DNA from: an uncultured Kiritimatiellota bacterium
GTDB taxonomy: Bacteria > Verrucomicrobiota > Kiritimatiellia > RFP12 > UBA1067
Length of the DNA stretch: 64,000 nt
NCBI GenBank assembly: GCA_934635385.1
Contig: CAKTZI010000021.1
Span: 5,709-69,708 of the forward strand
Reading direction: 5' to 3'
The notes under the pieces are model-generated. The model saw nothing but the letters and a program-made list of their open reading frames with translations. It was not told the DNA's origin and made no database searches. Shown here in pieces: positions 48,936 to 57,910 of the stretch. How positions within the stretch are numbered: the first letter of the stretch is position 1; every line of letters begins with the position of its first letter. The position numbers and the translations under genes are program-made.

Positions 48936-49605
48936 GCCACGCCTCCAGCACGTTTTCCGGGATGCCCGCCACGTCCGCCGGCACCGTCCGCCGCCAGTCC
49001 CGGCCCAGGCGGACGCGCCGGACGAGCCGACGCAGGAACCGCGCGAGGTCGTCCGTATCGACCGAACCGGCCTCCGGCACGAAGAAGGACGCAAAGAAGC
49101 CGTCCTCCCGGTCGAGTCGGCCGCACCAGCCGAGCTCGTCCTCGACGACGGCCCGCGCCGGCGCGGCGCTCTCGCCCTCGGCAACGATCGCGTACAGCCG
49201 CCCCGGCTCGTGGTAGGTCTCCAGGTAGAAGCGGATCGCCTCCCGGATGTCGGCGGCCGCCGTCTCGGGCGTCACGTAGGGCGCGAAGACGCGCGGCTGA
49301 CGCCAGTCGCGCACGGCGTCCGCAAGGCCGAACGGCTTCAGGCGCGCGCAGGTCGCCAGAAAGGCGTTCGTGCCGCCCGCATGGGTGCGCCAGTCGGTGA
49401 TCTGCGGATAGAAGTAGAGCAGGTCGTAGTCGGCCGCATACGGCGGCGTCTCGCTCTGCCGCACGGCCCAGCTGCGGTGCCCCTCGTAGGGCGACGGCGA
49501 TTGACAGCCGCACAGGAGCAGCCCCACGAGAAACGCGGCCCCCAGCGACCCGGCGATCCAGGCCGCGTCGTGACGCGCGCGAGCGAGAACGGAAGTCATC
49601 ATCAT
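48919..49605 (-). CDS. Lipoprotein, DUF3089/alpha-beta-hydrolase-like
   Basis: 228 residues with a lipoprotein signal ending in LVGLLLCGCQSPSP. The core (PYAADYDLLYFYPQITDWRT, RVFAPYVTPETAAADIREAI, RFYLETYHEPGRLYAIVAEG) follows the layout of DUF3089 hydrolase-like proteins. The nucleophile elbow is replaced by AEGESAA, so catalysis is uncertain. It is co-transcribed with the SpoIIE regulator, suggesting a surface sensor or enzyme linked to it. The translation start lies in a 20-bp tandem duplication. Confidence 0.6.
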   Translation of the reverse strand: MMMTSVLARARHDAAWIAGSLGAAFLVGLLLCGCQSPSPYEGHRSWAVRQSETPPYAADYDLLYFYPQITDWRTHAGGTNAFLATCARLKPFGLADAVRDWRQPRVFAPYVTPETAAADIREAIRFYLETYHEPGRLYAIVAEGESAAPARAVVEDELGWCGRLDREDGFFASFFVPEAGSVDTDDLARFLRRLVRRVRLGRDWRRTVPADVAGIPENVLEAWHERDE

Positions 49606-49637
49606 CTTATCCTACTGATCATCATCTTATCCTACTG
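49600..49637 (-). repeat. 20-bp tandem duplication of a start-codon region
   Basis: The minus strand reads AGTAGGATAAGATGATGATC twice in a row. Each copy carries an AGGATAAG ribosome-binding site and ATGATG. The first copy opens a seven-codon ORF (MMISRIR) whose TGA overlaps the ATGs of the second copy. This is effectively a duplicated initiation region in front of the lipoprotein gene. Confidence 0.8.
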
Positions 49638-49655
49638 TGAACAAAATTTCTATGT

Positions 49656-49667
49656 ATTATACCAAAT
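49656..49667 (-). promoter_or_regulatory. Promoter ATATTTGGTATAATAC for the lipoprotein-SpoIIE pair
   Basis: TATAAT at 49661-49656 on the minus strand with TTTGG. Leader about 45 nt. Upstream bases resemble those at the exopolysaccharide promoter (33128). The 49668-49839 gap to the divergent gene has a REP-like GCGGGAGGGACGGGCACCCC and a CGACTTAGGCCCAATTCGG/CTAAGTCGAAAACG inverted repeat. Confidence 0.6.
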
Positions 49668-49839
49668 ATCCGCTTCGGCATGGATGTTCGGCGGGAGGGA
49701 CGGGCACCCCTGCTAGGGCATCCGCTTCGCGGACAACCTGTGGCTGGGGGATACTGTCCTATCCGCACGCGCAGTCGTTTTCGACTTAGGCCCAATTCGG
49801 ACTAAGTCGAAAACGCCCTTCCCGTCGATGCTACGAAAA

Positions 49840-49850
49840 TTTGGTATAAT
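49840..49850 (+). promoter_or_regulatory. Promoter TTTGGTATAAT for the DUF1016 gene
   Basis: The only plus-strand example of the window's recurrent motif. TATAAT at 49845-49850, 26 bases before the ATG at 49877 (71 before the alternative at 49922). Confidence 0.6.
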
Positions 49851-49876
49851 TCGCACTTATTTTCTTCTTCAAGAAG

Positions 49877-51082
49877 ATGTCCAAGGGACATCACAAGGCA
49901 GTAAGTGGAAAGATACGAACAATGGATCTTGCAGAAATCACCCGGCACGTCAAGACGCTGAAGACGCTCATTCTGCGTTCGCGCTATGTTGCCGCAAGAC
50001 AGGCCAACGCGGAAATGCTGAAACTCTATTTTTCCATTGGCGCATATGTTTCCGAGCATAGCCGCAAGGGGAAATGGGGTACTAGTGTGATAGAGGATAT
50101 TTCGGAACAGTTATCAAGGGAGTTGCCCGGACTACGCGGCTTTTCCGCAAGAAACATACGTTATATGCGGGATTTCTTTGAAGGATGGATGTCGCAACCA
50201 ATTTTGCAACCAGTGGTTGCAAAATTAGGAAATGAGCAGAATGAAGGTTGTCGACCTGTGGATGGCGAAATTTGGCAACCGATGGCTGCAAAATTGGGGA
50301 AGTCTGATCTTGGGGCGTTTTTGAGCATAGGCTTCACACACCACATGATAATCATTGCCAAGTGCAAGACGGTAGAAGAGCGGTTGTTCTACATACGACG
50401 TTGTGCGGCGGGATTCTGGTCTAAAGAGGCACTTAAACGACACCTTGCAGCTAACGAATATGCGACGGAAGGCCATGCGGTCAACAACTTCGCGCTGACG
50501 ATTCCAGATGACAAGCAGGTGGGACGTGCCGTACAGGCGTTCAGGAGCGAGTACCTTCTCGATTTCGTCAATATCGTGGATCTGAATGAGACGGAGCAGG
50601 AGCGTGACGAGCCGGAGTGGATGATGGAAATGGTGATGAAGGTCAAAGACCTTATTCAGGCGCTTGGCGACGACTTCTGCTTCATGAACGTGAAGAAGCG
50701 GTTTGTCGTGGAAGATGAGGAGTTCTACTCCGACTTGGTGTTCTATCATCGAGCTTTGAAGTGCATGGTCGCAGTCGAACTCAAGAAAGGAAAGTTTAAG
50801 CCCGCGTACCTGAGCCAGTTGAGTTTTTATTTGTCCTGCCTTGACAAATACGTGAAACGCGACGACGAGAATCCGTCCATCGGGCTTGTCCTGTGCCATG
50901 AAATGAAGCGTGGCGTCGTGGAGTTGGCCGTCCGAGACATGGCACGACCCATTGGCGTTGCGACATACCGATCCTCGGCCGACGTGCCAGAGGAATACAA
51001 GGTGCTGACACCACTTCTAGAAGGTGCGCAGGCTCTGTTGGCGGAGGCAATATCCGTCGGGGACGCGAAGGATGGCGAATGA
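49877..51082 (+). CDS. DUF1016 (YhcG-like) PD-(D/E)XK nuclease-family protein
   Basis: 401 residues. The N-terminal helical domain (MLKLYFSIGAYVSEHSRKGK, LPGLRGFSARNIRYMRDFFE) matches DUF1016_N. The C-terminal nuclease domain has FYSDLVFYHRALKCMVAVEL-KKG, giving the D-x(n)-ExK site. An extra segment between them (LQPVVAKLGNEQNEG ... WQPMAAKLG) contains a short internal repeat. The ATG at 49877 gives the longest product. An ATG at 49922 (MDLAEITRHVKTL) has the better GGAAAG site and may be the true start. Family members are associated with defence islands. The stop overlaps the first possible start of the histidine kinase. Confidence 0.88.
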   Translation: MSKGHHKAVSGKIRTMDLAEITRHVKTLKTLILRSRYVAARQANAEMLKLYFSIGAYVSEHSRKGKWGTSVIEDISEQLSRELPGLRGFSARNIRYMRDFFEGWMSQPILQPVVAKLGNEQNEGCRPVDGEIWQPMAAKLGKSDLGAFLSIGFTHHMIIIAKCKTVEERLFYIRRCAAGFWSKEALKRHLAANEYATEGHAVNNFALTIPDDKQVGRAVQAFRSEYLLDFVNIVDLNETEQERDEPEWMMEMVMKVKDLIQALGDDFCFMNVKKRFVVEDEEFYSDLVFYHRALKCMVAVELKKGKFKPAYLSQLSFYLSCLDKYVKRDDENPSIGLVLCHEMKRGVVELAVRDMARPIGVATYRSSADVPEEYKVLTPLLEGAQALLAEAISVGDAKDGE

Positions 51083-51086
51083 TGGT

Positions 51087-53807
51087 ATGAGACAACTTCT
51101 TCTTCTGGCCGCGCTCGCGGCGCTGCCCTCCTTCCTGACGGCGGCGACGCGCGTGCGTGTTGCCTACTACCCCGAACCGGGGTTCTGCGAGCGGCGGGCG
51201 GACGGCACCTACGCGGGCGCGACGCTGGACTTCCTCGCGCCGCTGGCGAAGATCTGCGACTGGACGGTCGAGCCCGTCCCCTGCACCTACGACGAGGCGC
51301 TGGACCGGCTGGCGCGCGGCGAGCTGGACCTCGTGGGCGGCCTCGCCGACACGATGAACCTCCGCGACCGCTTCCGCCTGTCGACCTACGCGATCGGCAC
51401 GTGCGGCTACCACCTCTTCGTCCGCGCCGACTCGCCCTGCTCGCCCGGCCACTTCGCGTCCTGGCAGGGTCTTGAGATCGCGGTCGGTCCGAGAGATCGC
51501 GTCCGCAAGCGGCTGGAGGACTTCCTGAAGACGCATGGCGTCGCGTACCGACTGCGGGTCTTCGCGCGCGCCGACGAGGCCGTGAAGGCGTTCCACAGCG
51601 GACAGGTCGCCGCCGTGCTCGCGCTCGGCACGGACGACATGCAGCCCGCCAAGATCCTCTTCTCCTTCCCCGTCCGCCCCAGCCACTTCGGCTTCACGAA
51701 AGGCCGCGAAGACCTCGCGCGCCGGCTCGACGGCGCCATCCTCCGCCTCCTGGCGGAACAGCCCGAGATCGAACGGCTCGTCCGCAAGCGCCACTTCCCC
51801 GTGAAGCCGCGCCTCGACCTCGACCTCACGCCGGAGGAGCGGGACTACCTGTCCGCGCGCCGCGCCGCGAACCGGCCCGTCCGCATCGACCTGACGCCCG
51901 CCGTGCCGCCGTTCAAGAGCTGGAACGAGCAGGAGAACCAGGCGCAGGGCCTCGTCTGCAACATCCTGGACGAGGTCGGTCGGCGGACGGGGCTCACGTT
52001 CTCCTACATCCGGCCCGACGACGAGGCGTCCGCGCGCTCGCGCTTCCTCGGACAGGGAACGGACTTCTGGGCACCGCTGGGCGTTCCGGCGGACGACCTG
52101 CCAGGCTTCGCCGACGGCATCTGCCTCGCGTCGCTTCCGCAGGTGTTCCTGACCCGGAACGGAACGCAGCCGGCCTCGCTCGCATCGGCGCGCTTCGGCG
52201 TTCCCGCCTGGGACAGCCGTTGGCAGAGCGACTACCGCAACGCGGGCATCTCGAACCTCGTGACGTTCGCCCTCCTGCGCGACACGATCGCCGCGCTGCT
52301 CGACGACCGCATCGACGCCGTGGCCGCGACGCTCCCGCAGGCCATCATGACGTGCCACAACGAGAACGTCTTCCGGCAAATCGAGTTCTCGCGCCCCGAC
52401 ACGCGCCTTCCCCATGTCCAGCGGATCATGCTCGTGCCGGCGGCGAACGTCGAGGCGCCCCTCGTCTCGATCATCGACAAGTGCGTCTCGACGATCACCT
52501 CGTCCGAGATCTCCGCCTTCACCTACCACGCGATGACGGACTCCCTCTCGCACGCGGTCTTCTCCGACAGCCAGTGGATCCTCATCGTCTCCGGCGTCCT
52601 GCTCGCGGGCCTCCTGAGCCTCGCCCTCACCCTCATCGTCTTCCACGTGCGCCTGTCGCGCGCGCTGAAGCTGGCACAGGCCGGCGAACGGGCGCGCACG
52701 CAGTTCCTCGCGACGATGTCGCACGAGATCCGCACGCCGCTCAACGCCGTCATCGGGTTCGCCGAATTTCTCGAGCGGCCCAGCCTCACGCCGGAGGAGA
52801 TCCGCAGCTTCGCGCGCGGCGTCCGCCACTCCTCGCGCGTCCTGCTGGACCTCATCAACGACGTCCTCGACCTCTCCAAGACCGAGGCGGGGCAGACCGA
52901 CATGCGCCAGGGCGTGACGGACTTCCTCGCGTTCAAGCGCGAGTTCCTGACGATCTTCGCGGGCAAGGTGCGCGAACGGGGCCTCCGCTTCGTCTTCTAC
53001 CTCCCGGACGACGTGCCCTGCCTCAACCTGACGCCGACCTACATGCGGCAGATCCTCCTGAACCTCATCGCCAACGCGGTCAAGTTCACGGTAAAGGGCG
53101 GCATCACCTGCACAGTCCGCCTCACGCCGACGCACCGGCCGGGACATGTCGATCTCGAAGTCTCCGTCGCCGACACGGGCATCGGCATCTCTCCGGAGAA
53201 GCTGGAAACGATCTTCGACCCGTTCGTGCAGGACATCGCGACGCGCGGCGGACACGTCTACGAGGGTACGGGGCTGGGGCTTCCGATCGTCAAGCGCCTC
53301 GCGGAAGCGGCGGGCGGCACCGTCACGGTGACGTCAACGCCCGGTGTCGGGACGACGTTCGACGTGCGCATCCCGAACGTGAAGGTCGCGCCGCGCGCCG
53401 CGAAGCCGTCCGACACGCCGACGCCGCCCCCGTCCGGTGACGGCCTGCCGCAGTCGGCCCTGCTCGTCGACGACGTGCCGCTGAACCTCATGATCCTGAA
53501 GCGCCACCTCGCCAACCTCGGCGTGCGGAACGTCCGCACGGCGGCCTCGGGCGCGGAAGCCCTGCGCCTCCTCGCGGAAGAGCCGGCGGCGCTCGTCCTC
53601 ACAGACCTGTGGATGCCGGAAATGGACGGCGCGACGCTCGCACGGCGCATCCGCGATGACGCGGCCCTCGCGGACACGCGCCTCGTCGCCGTCACGGCCG
53701 ACGCCGCGTCGGAGGGCACCTTCGACACCTCCGTCTTCGACGCCGTCCTCACGAAGCCCGTCACGATGGAGAAGCTGCGAGCACTGTTTACCCCCCCCCC
53801 CCCGTGA
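51087..53807 (+). CDS. Hybrid sensor histidine kinase with two periplasmic SBP_3 domains (BvgS-like)
   Basis: 906 residues from the ATG at 51087 (signal peptide RQLLLLAALAALPSFLTAA); ATG 51072 is the alternative. Two tandem family-3 solute-binding domains (about 25-235 and 265-490) face the periplasm. A transmembrane helix (WILIVSGVLLAGLLSLALTL) follows. Then HisKA (FLATMSHEIRTPLNAVIGFA), HATPase (LLNLIANAVKFTVKGG, VADTGIGISPEKLETIFDPF) and a receiver (ALLVDDVPLNLMILKRHL; Asp in VLTDLWMPEMDG). No HPt domain is present, so the HPt protein at 32751 may complete the relay. The last codons (TPPPP) lie in a 13-C tract. Confidence 0.9.
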   Translation: MRQLLLLAALAALPSFLTAATRVRVAYYPEPGFCERRADGTYAGATLDFLAPLAKICDWTVEPVPCTYDEALDRLARGELDLVGGLADTMNLRDRFRLSTYAIGTCGYHLFVRADSPCSPGHFASWQGLEIAVGPRDRVRKRLEDFLKTHGVAYRLRVFARADEAVKAFHSGQVAAVLALGTDDMQPAKILFSFPVRPSHFGFTKGREDLARRLDGAILRLLAEQPEIERLVRKRHFPVKPRLDLDLTPEERDYLSARRAANRPVRIDLTPAVPPFKSWNEQENQAQGLVCNILDEVGRRTGLTFSYIRPDDEASARSRFLGQGTDFWAPLGVPADDLPGFADGICLASLPQVFLTRNGTQPASLASARFGVPAWDSRWQSDYRNAGISNLVTFALLRDTIAALLDDRIDAVAATLPQAIMTCHNENVFRQIEFSRPDTRLPHVQRIMLVPAANVEAPLVSIIDKCVSTITSSEISAFTYHAMTDSLSHAVFSDSQWILIVSGVLLAGLLSLALTLIVFHVRLSRALKLAQAGERARTQFLATMSHEIRTPLNAVIGFAEFLERPSLTPEEIRSFARGVRHSSRVLLDLINDVLDLSKTEAGQTDMRQGVTDFLAFKREFLTIFAGKVRERGLRFVFYLPDDVPCLNLTPTYMRQILLNLIANAVKFTVKGGITCTVRLTPTHRPGHVDLEVSVADTGIGISPEKLETIFDPFVQDIATRGGHVYEGTGLGLPIVKRLAEAAGGTVTVTSTPGVGTTFDVRIPNVKVAPRAAKPSDTPTPPPSGDGLPQSALLVDDVPLNLMILKRHLANLGVRNVRTAASGAEALRLLAEEPAALVLTDLWMPEMDGATLARRIRDDAALADTRLVAVTADAASEGTFDTSVFDAVLTKPVTMEKLRALFTPPPP
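53791..53803 (+). repeat. 13-bp poly-C tract at the 3' end of the hybrid kinase gene
   Basis: Thirteen C residues followed by GTGA. In this length the gene ends right there (CCG TGA). A change by one base would carry translation past this stop, altering the C-terminus. Confidence 0.9.
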
Positions 53808-53812
53808 GAAAA

Positions 53813-54400
53813 TCACGCGCCAAACGCGTACGCGATGACAAGCGCAGCCAGCTGAAGGGCGAGTAATCCGTAGACAAGAAGCGCGACCTTCCTGCCGTTC
53901 GTCGGATCAACCGTCTCGCGTTCGGAGTACTTCGTCACGCCCGCGATGTAGACGAACCAGACAGCCGCCGCAAGCCATGCGGGGCCGCCCAGCAGCACGT
54001 TCAGCCCGCGCGCCGCGCCCATGAGCAGCGGATTCTTCGTGCGGTTGTAGAGCTGGATCGCGACCGTCAGCGCAACCAGCAGCAGGAATCCCCGGGAACC
54101 TCCATTGCCAAGGTAAAGCGCAAGCACGGCAAGGCAAAGACAGACCGTCCGCGCCGTCCGCGCCGCGTTCAAGGAAATCTCGCCCGCCGCGAGCGGACGC
54201 GTCTTGGGGTCTGTCCCCGCGCCGACGAGGTCGTTGTCGACGAGACCGTACAGGTACATCAGGACTGACGCGAGGCAGACAAGGGCGAGATCGCCCGTCC
54301 GCGCGGCGACCAGCCCGCCACACGCCGCCGCACCGACCAGCACGTCGCCCGGCACGGTGACGAGGTTCTGCACACGGAAAAGCCGAAGCCATGCATTCAT
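53813..54400 (-). CDS. UbiA-family prenyltransferase-like membrane protein
   Basis: 195 residues from the ATG at 54400 (AAGGAG 8 bases upstream). It opens LRLFRVQNLVTVPGDVLVGA and has NDLVGAGTDPKTRPLAAGEI, the first Asp-rich prenyl-diphosphate motif of UbiA proteins in slightly altered form. The rest is hydrophobic, with about six membrane spans. It is shorter than usual (about 290) and the second Asp-rich motif is weak (YSERETVDPTNGR). The aromatic acceptor is unknown. It converges with the kinase gene, stops 6 bp apart. Confidence 0.75.
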   Translation of the reverse strand: MNAWLRLFRVQNLVTVPGDVLVGAAACGGLVAARTGDLALVCLASVLMYLYGLVDNDLVGAGTDPKTRPLAAGEISLNAARTARTVCLCLAVLALYLGNGGSRGFLLLVALTVAIQLYNRTKNPLLMGAARGLNVLLGGPAWLAAAVWFVYIAGVTKYSERETVDPTNGRKVALLVYGLLALQLAALVIAYAFGA

Positions 54401-54424
54401 TCCGAATCTCCTTCTCACAACCAG

Positions 54425-55381
54425 CTACACGCTGTTCCTTGGATGGGCCTTCGCATACTCGTCGCGGATGCGCTCGATCGAGACATGGGTGTAGACCTGC
54501 GTCGTCGAAAGCGAGGCGTGCCCCAGCATCTCCTGCACGGAACGCAAGTCGGCGCCCGCATCGAGGAGGTGCGTCGCGAAGCTGTGGCGCAGCTTGTGCG
54601 GCGTCAGGTCCGTCGGCAGGTCAGCCTCCGAGAGATACCGCTTCATCCGCCGCTCGGCGAACCGCCGTGACATCGGCTCGAAGGCGTCCGTCAGGAAGAC
54701 CGCCGCCGCGCCGTCCGTCCGCGCGCCGTGCGCCGCCGCCGTCTCGCGCAGCGCCGTGAGCGCGTCACGGGCGGGCTGTCCGAGAATGACGAGCCGCTCC
54801 TTCGCGCCCTTGCCCGTCACGACGAGCGTGCCGCGCGCAAAGTCGATCTCGCCCCACGTGACCGGCAGCATCTCGCCGATGCGGCAGCCCGTGGAATAGA
54901 GCGCCTCGAACAGCGCCTTGTCGCGCCGCGCGGCGTATTCGCCGACCGTGCCGTCCGCGAGGTCGCGGAGCGGCTGGGCGAGGAAGCGCGCGACGTCCGC
55001 CGCCGAAAGCACCTTCGGCAGGGCTTTCGCCTTGCGCGGCCCGTGCAAGGGGGCGAACGGGTTGTCGATCAGGATCTCCTCGCGCTGGAGGAAGCGGCAG
55101 AACGTGCGCCCCGCCGCGAGCTTGCGGCGGACGGACGTCGCCGCAAGGCCCGACGACGTGAAGCCGACGAGAAACGCGCGCGCGTCGGCGTCGCCAAGCT
55201 CGCGCCACGGAAACGGAGGGCGGGCGTCCGCCCCCCATTTCGAGGTCACGAGCTGCGCGAGATCCGACGCATACGCCGCCTGCGTGTTCGGCGAGACGTT
55301 GCGCGCGGCGAGAAGCTCGCGCAGAAACGCCTTCAGACAGGGATCGTCACCGGCGAACCTATTCGGCGTCTGCCTTTCCAT
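54425..55381 (-). CDS. Tyrosine recombinase XerC/XerD-like
   Basis: 318 residues. N-terminal SAM-like core-binding domain (LKAFLRELLAARNVSPNTQA) and catalytic domain with the full set: Arg in YSTGCRIGEML, Lys in VTGKGAKERLV, HKLRHSFATHLLDAG, LGHASLSTTQVYTHV. The last Tyr is the nucleophile. Size and motifs fit the chromosome-dimer-resolving Xer pair rather than an integron integrase. The start overlaps topA by 23 bases, so the two are one transcription unit with the UbiA-like gene downstream. Confidence 0.92.
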   Translation of the reverse strand: MERQTPNRFAGDDPCLKAFLRELLAARNVSPNTQAAYASDLAQLVTSKWGADARPPFPWRELGDADARAFLVGFTSSGLAATSVRRKLAAGRTFCRFLQREEILIDNPFAPLHGPRKAKALPKVLSAADVARFLAQPLRDLADGTVGEYAARRDKALFEALYSTGCRIGEMLPVTWGEIDFARGTLVVTGKGAKERLVILGQPARDALTALRETAAAHGARTDGAAAVFLTDAFEPMSRRFAERRMKRYLSEADLPTDLTPHKLRHSFATHLLDAGADLRSVQEMLGHASLSTTQVYTHVSIERIRDEYAKAHPRNSV

Positions 55382-57902
55382 CGTCCGTCCTCAGCCCGAA
55401 CTCCGCCGCCTTCGCCGCATAGTCCGGAATCTGGCTCCGATACACGGCCGCGACGCGCTTCAGGGCCTGAAGCTGGCGCGGCGAAAGCGAATGACGCCGC
55501 GAATACTGCTCGGTCAGGGAGGACACGAACTCCTTGTCGTCGTAGATGCGCTTGCCGCGCTTGGCCTTCGGCCGCCAGTCCGTCACCGTGTCGAAGAGCG
55601 CCAGCAGCCTGGGCACGCTCGGATCGGCCTGTTCGACGGCCTCAAAGCCGCCGGGCACGAACGGCGCGAGCTTCGCGCGGATGGCGTCGACGTCCTCCAG
55701 CGCGCCCGCGTTCTCGCCGACGGCGCGCGCAAGGATCACGAACTGTTTCATCGAGAGGGTTCGCCCGTGCTCGACCTGGTCGCGCAGCGACTTGATGAAG
55801 GGGTTCTTGTCCATGCCGCCGATGCGATCCATCGCCTCGAAGCAGTAGGCGACGAGCTCCGGGTCAGCCTTCGGCGCAATCGCCGACCCGGCCGCAAGCC
55901 CCGCGTTGCGCAGGCGTTCCGCGCAATCGGCGATCTGGCCCTCGTACAGGATCGCCATGCGCACGAGGAACTCCAGCTGGCGCGCGCTCATCGGGCGTTC
56001 GCCCTTCTCGAACTGATCTCGGCAGCTCGTGAAGAACTTCTCGTCGTTGTACTCGCGCTTGCCGACCTTCTTCGGCTCCTTCCACTCGCGCACCTCGCCC
56101 AGGAGCGAGAGGACGAGCTTGAACTTCGCGCGGTCTGGCGGCGGCACGGGCTTCGGCAGCGACTTCAGGAACTCGCAGTAGAACTCGCTGAGCATCTGAT
56201 CCATCGGCTCGCCCTCGGACTCGACCTTGTCGAGCTGGCCCTCCATCCGCGCCGTGAAGCCGACGGAGAAGAGCGCGTCCATGTTCTTCACGAGCCAGTC
56301 GCAGACGAGGATGCCGCGCTCCAGCGGCACGAGCTTCTTCTTCTCCGTCTTCGCGTACTCGCGCGTCTTCAGGGTCTCGATCGTCTGCGCGTAGGTCGAC
56401 GGACGCCCGACGCCGTTCTCCTCCAGCGCCTTGATGAGCGAAGCCTCCGAGTAGTGGGCCGGGCCCTTCGTCTTCTTCTCGTCGCAAATCCACCGCAACG
56501 CCTCCAGCGTGCTGCCGACCGTGACGTTCGGCAGGTACGCGACCTCGTCCGAGTCCTCGTCGTCCTCGCCGTCCTTCGTCTTCTTCCTGAGCGAGAGCTT
56601 CATGATCTTGAGGAAGCCCTCGAAGTCGACGGCCGTCGCCGAGGCGGTGAACAGGTACGTGTGCGCAAGGGCGGGCTTGACGGCCTCGATGGAGAGCGTC
56701 TTCACCGTCGTCTTCGCGTCCGCCATCTGGCTCGCGACGAACCGCCGCCAGATGAGGTCGTAGAGCTTCAGCTCCGCCGCCTCAAGCCCCGCCTCGCCCG
56801 CGCGCTTCGGCGACAGTTCGACGTCGGTCGGGCGAATCGCCTCGTGCGCGCCCTGCGCCTCGACGCCGCCCTTCGCCTTCGTCACGTAGAAGTTCGGCTT
56901 CTCCGGGTAGAACTCCGGCCCGCACCACTTCTCGATGAACGCCTTCGCCGCCGCGCGCGCCTGATCCGAGACGTTGACGGAGTCGGTTCGCATGTAGGTG
57001 ATGCGCCCCTGCTCGTAGAGGGCCTGCGCAAGCTTCATCGTCTTGCCGGGCGAGAAGCCGAGGACGCTTGACGCCGTCTGCTGCAGGGTCGAGGTCGTGA
57101 ACGGCGGCAGAGCGTGGCGCACCTTCGGCTGGGCCTTCACGTCCGAGACCCTGAGCGTCGCGTTCGCGAGATCGAGGATGAGGCGGTTCGCGACCTCCTT
57201 CTCGCGGATGTTCGGCTTCTCGCCGTCCAGCCGCGCGAGCTTGGCGACGAACGACTTCGCGTCGCCGCCCTTGCGCGCCTCGACGCCCAGGAGCTGGTAG
57301 GTCTCCGGCACGAAGGCGTCGATCTCGCGCTGGCGCTCGACGAGAAGCCGCAGCGCGACGGACTGCACGCGGCCCGCCGAGAGCGTCCGGTTGTTCGGGC
57401 AGTTCACGTTCTTCCAGAGGAGCGGCGAGACCTTGTAGCCGACGAGGCGGTCGAGGATGCGGCGCGCCTGCTGGGCGTCCACGAGCGGCATGTCGATGTC
57501 GCGCGGCGCGTCCACGGCCTTGCGGACGGCCGACTTCGTGATCTCGTTGTACGTGACGCGGCGGAACGGCTTCGTGCCCGCGCCGGGGCCGAGAACTTCC
57601 TTCAGGTGCCAGGCGATGGCCTCTCCCTCGCGGTCTGGGTCGCTCGCGAGGTAGATCTCGCCCGCGTCCTTCACGGCGCGCTTCAGTTCCGCGACGACCT
57701 TCTCCTTGCCCTCCGAGACGACGTACGTCGGCACGAACGACCACGAATCGGGCCCCTTCTCGACAATCTTGATCGCGCCGTTCTCCTTCGGCAGGTCGCG
57801 AATGTGCCCGACGGACGACTTGACGACGAACTCGTCGCCGAGGTACTTCCCGATCGTCTTGGCCTTCGCCGGCGATTCCACAATGAGCAGCTTCTTTTCC
57901 AT
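55359..57902 (-). CDS. topA: DNA topoisomerase I with atypical repeated C-terminus
   Basis: 847 residues. TOPRIM domain (MEKKLLIVESPAKAKTIGKY; ASDPDREGEAIAWHL) and the type IA core with the active-site Tyr in GRITYMRTDSVNVS (about 303), then RPSTYAQTIETLKTREYAKT. The usual C-terminal zinc ribbons are absent. Instead there are three imperfect repeats of about 70 residues (about 610-845), two of them starting KR(E/I)Y(N/D)D and all with a F..S..(D/E)Q......(M/L)S.(R/K)Q core. The protein relaxes negative supercoils. The promoter at 57911 puts the transcript start almost at the ATG. Confidence 0.95.
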   Translation of the reverse strand: MEKKLLIVESPAKAKTIGKYLGDEFVVKSSVGHIRDLPKENGAIKIVEKGPDSWSFVPTYVVSEGKEKVVAELKRAVKDAGEIYLASDPDREGEAIAWHLKEVLGPGAGTKPFRRVTYNEITKSAVRKAVDAPRDIDMPLVDAQQARRILDRLVGYKVSPLLWKNVNCPNNRTLSAGRVQSVALRLLVERQREIDAFVPETYQLLGVEARKGGDAKSFVAKLARLDGEKPNIREKEVANRLILDLANATLRVSDVKAQPKVRHALPPFTTSTLQQTASSVLGFSPGKTMKLAQALYEQGRITYMRTDSVNVSDQARAAAKAFIEKWCGPEFYPEKPNFYVTKAKGGVEAQGAHEAIRPTDVELSPKRAGEAGLEAAELKLYDLIWRRFVASQMADAKTTVKTLSIEAVKPALAHTYLFTASATAVDFEGFLKIMKLSLRKKTKDGEDDEDSDEVAYLPNVTVGSTLEALRWICDEKKTKGPAHYSEASLIKALEENGVGRPSTYAQTIETLKTREYAKTEKKKLVPLERGILVCDWLVKNMDALFSVGFTARMEGQLDKVESEGEPMDQMLSEFYCEFLKSLPKPVPPPDRAKFKLVLSLLGEVREWKEPKKVGKREYNDEKFFTSCRDQFEKGERPMSARQLEFLVRMAILYEGQIADCAERLRNAGLAAGSAIAPKADPELVAYCFEAMDRIGGMDKNPFIKSLRDQVEHGRTLSMKQFVILARAVGENAGALEDVDAIRAKLAPFVPGGFEAVEQADPSVPRLLALFDTVTDWRPKAKRGKRIYDDKEFVSSLTEQYSRRHSLSPRQLQALKRVAAVYRSQIPDYAAKAAEFGLRTDDGKADAE

Positions 57903-57910
57903 GACGCATA

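Noticed and set aside
50796..53255. An 819-codon minus-strand frame
   Set aside because: Antisense shadow of the DUF1016 and histidine kinase genes; Arg/Asp/Glu-rich without domains.
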